From Whitmania pigra (taxonomy: Eukaryota > Annelida > Clitellata > Hirudinida > Haemopidae), in contig JAJTWR010000311.1 of assembly GCA_021613335.1 (NCBI GenBank), positions 1,167,501 to 1,231,500 of the forward strand: 64,000 bases of DNA. The letters run 5' to 3'. The notes under the pieces were generated by a model. The model did no database searches, was not told where the DNA came from, and worked only from the letters and a program-made list of their open reading frames with translations. The position numbers and the translations under genes are program-made. Position 1 is the stretch's first letter. Each line of letters begins with the position of its first letter. This document shows, one piece after another, positions 63,870 to 64,000 of this stretch.

Positions 63870-64000
63870 CTTCAATCGGAAACTTATATTGAATGCTTTA
63901 TTCTTTAAATTTATAAAACTGCTGCGATGTTGGATGAGTCTTAATTTGTTTCGAATTCACTTTTATTATCAAATAATGACGTTTCGGACGAGAATTTTGT

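Overview
This is a eukaryotic, AT-rich window. Genes are split into many short exons with GT-AG introns, and the spaces between them hold microsatellites and decayed transposons. The genes recognised are animal genes: Gs alpha, a SOCS-box ankyrin protein, CHK1, CEP192/SPD-2, an actin maturation protease, a calaxin-like cilia protein and proteasome beta-5. A metazoan with motile cilia, probably an invertebrate, fits best; I cannot name the species. Exon limits were deduced by reading splice sites and requiring reading phase to be kept from exon to exon. For CHEK1, CEP192, the ankyrin/SOCS gene, the actin protease, the J-domain gene and PSMB5 the proposed exons sum to an exact multiple of three.

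Layout. 1-3191: end of a tRNA-derived SINE and trinucleotide repeats. 3192-15662 (-): eight exons of a Gs-alpha gene whose C-terminal exons lie beyond the left edge; its introns carry a GAT-rich higher-order minisatellite and long CAT arrays. 15663-24468: mostly gene-free, with a LINE (19772-22790) broken by a Ty3/Gypsy fragment. 24469-26707 (-): ankyrin/SOCS-box gene. 27913-29502 (-): actin maturation protease (ACTMAP/C19orf54) gene. 30510-33455: a Tigger/pogo-type element with a Tc1-like element nested inside. 34009-36985 (-): CHEK1. 38094-47303 (-): CEP192, 18 exons. 47949-49173: a hAT derivative with a perfect 8-bp target duplication. 49690-50210: small transposase scraps. 50597-51502 (-): calaxin-like gene lacking its N-terminal exon(s). 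53628-56526 (-): a J-domain protein with a C-terminal C2HC finger, holding another hAT remnant in an intron. 58095-60190 (-): PSMB5. 61220-61577: long TTA array. 62061-62912 (+): claudin-like four-helix membrane protein, start exon not resolved. About 63650-63870 (-): a GC-rich possible first exon.

The genes form no operon. They are independent housekeeping and signalling loci: cAMP signalling (Gs), ubiquitin ligase targeting (ASB-like), actin N-terminal processing, DNA-damage checkpoint, centrosome assembly, outer-dynein-arm regulation, co-chaperone, proteasome proteolysis and a cell-junction type membrane protein. The most interesting signals are the calaxin-like protein with degenerate EF-hands, the J-domain/C2HC fusion, a Gly-to-Cys change next to the beta-5 active site, a short CEP192, and well-bounded transposon insertions with target-site duplications.
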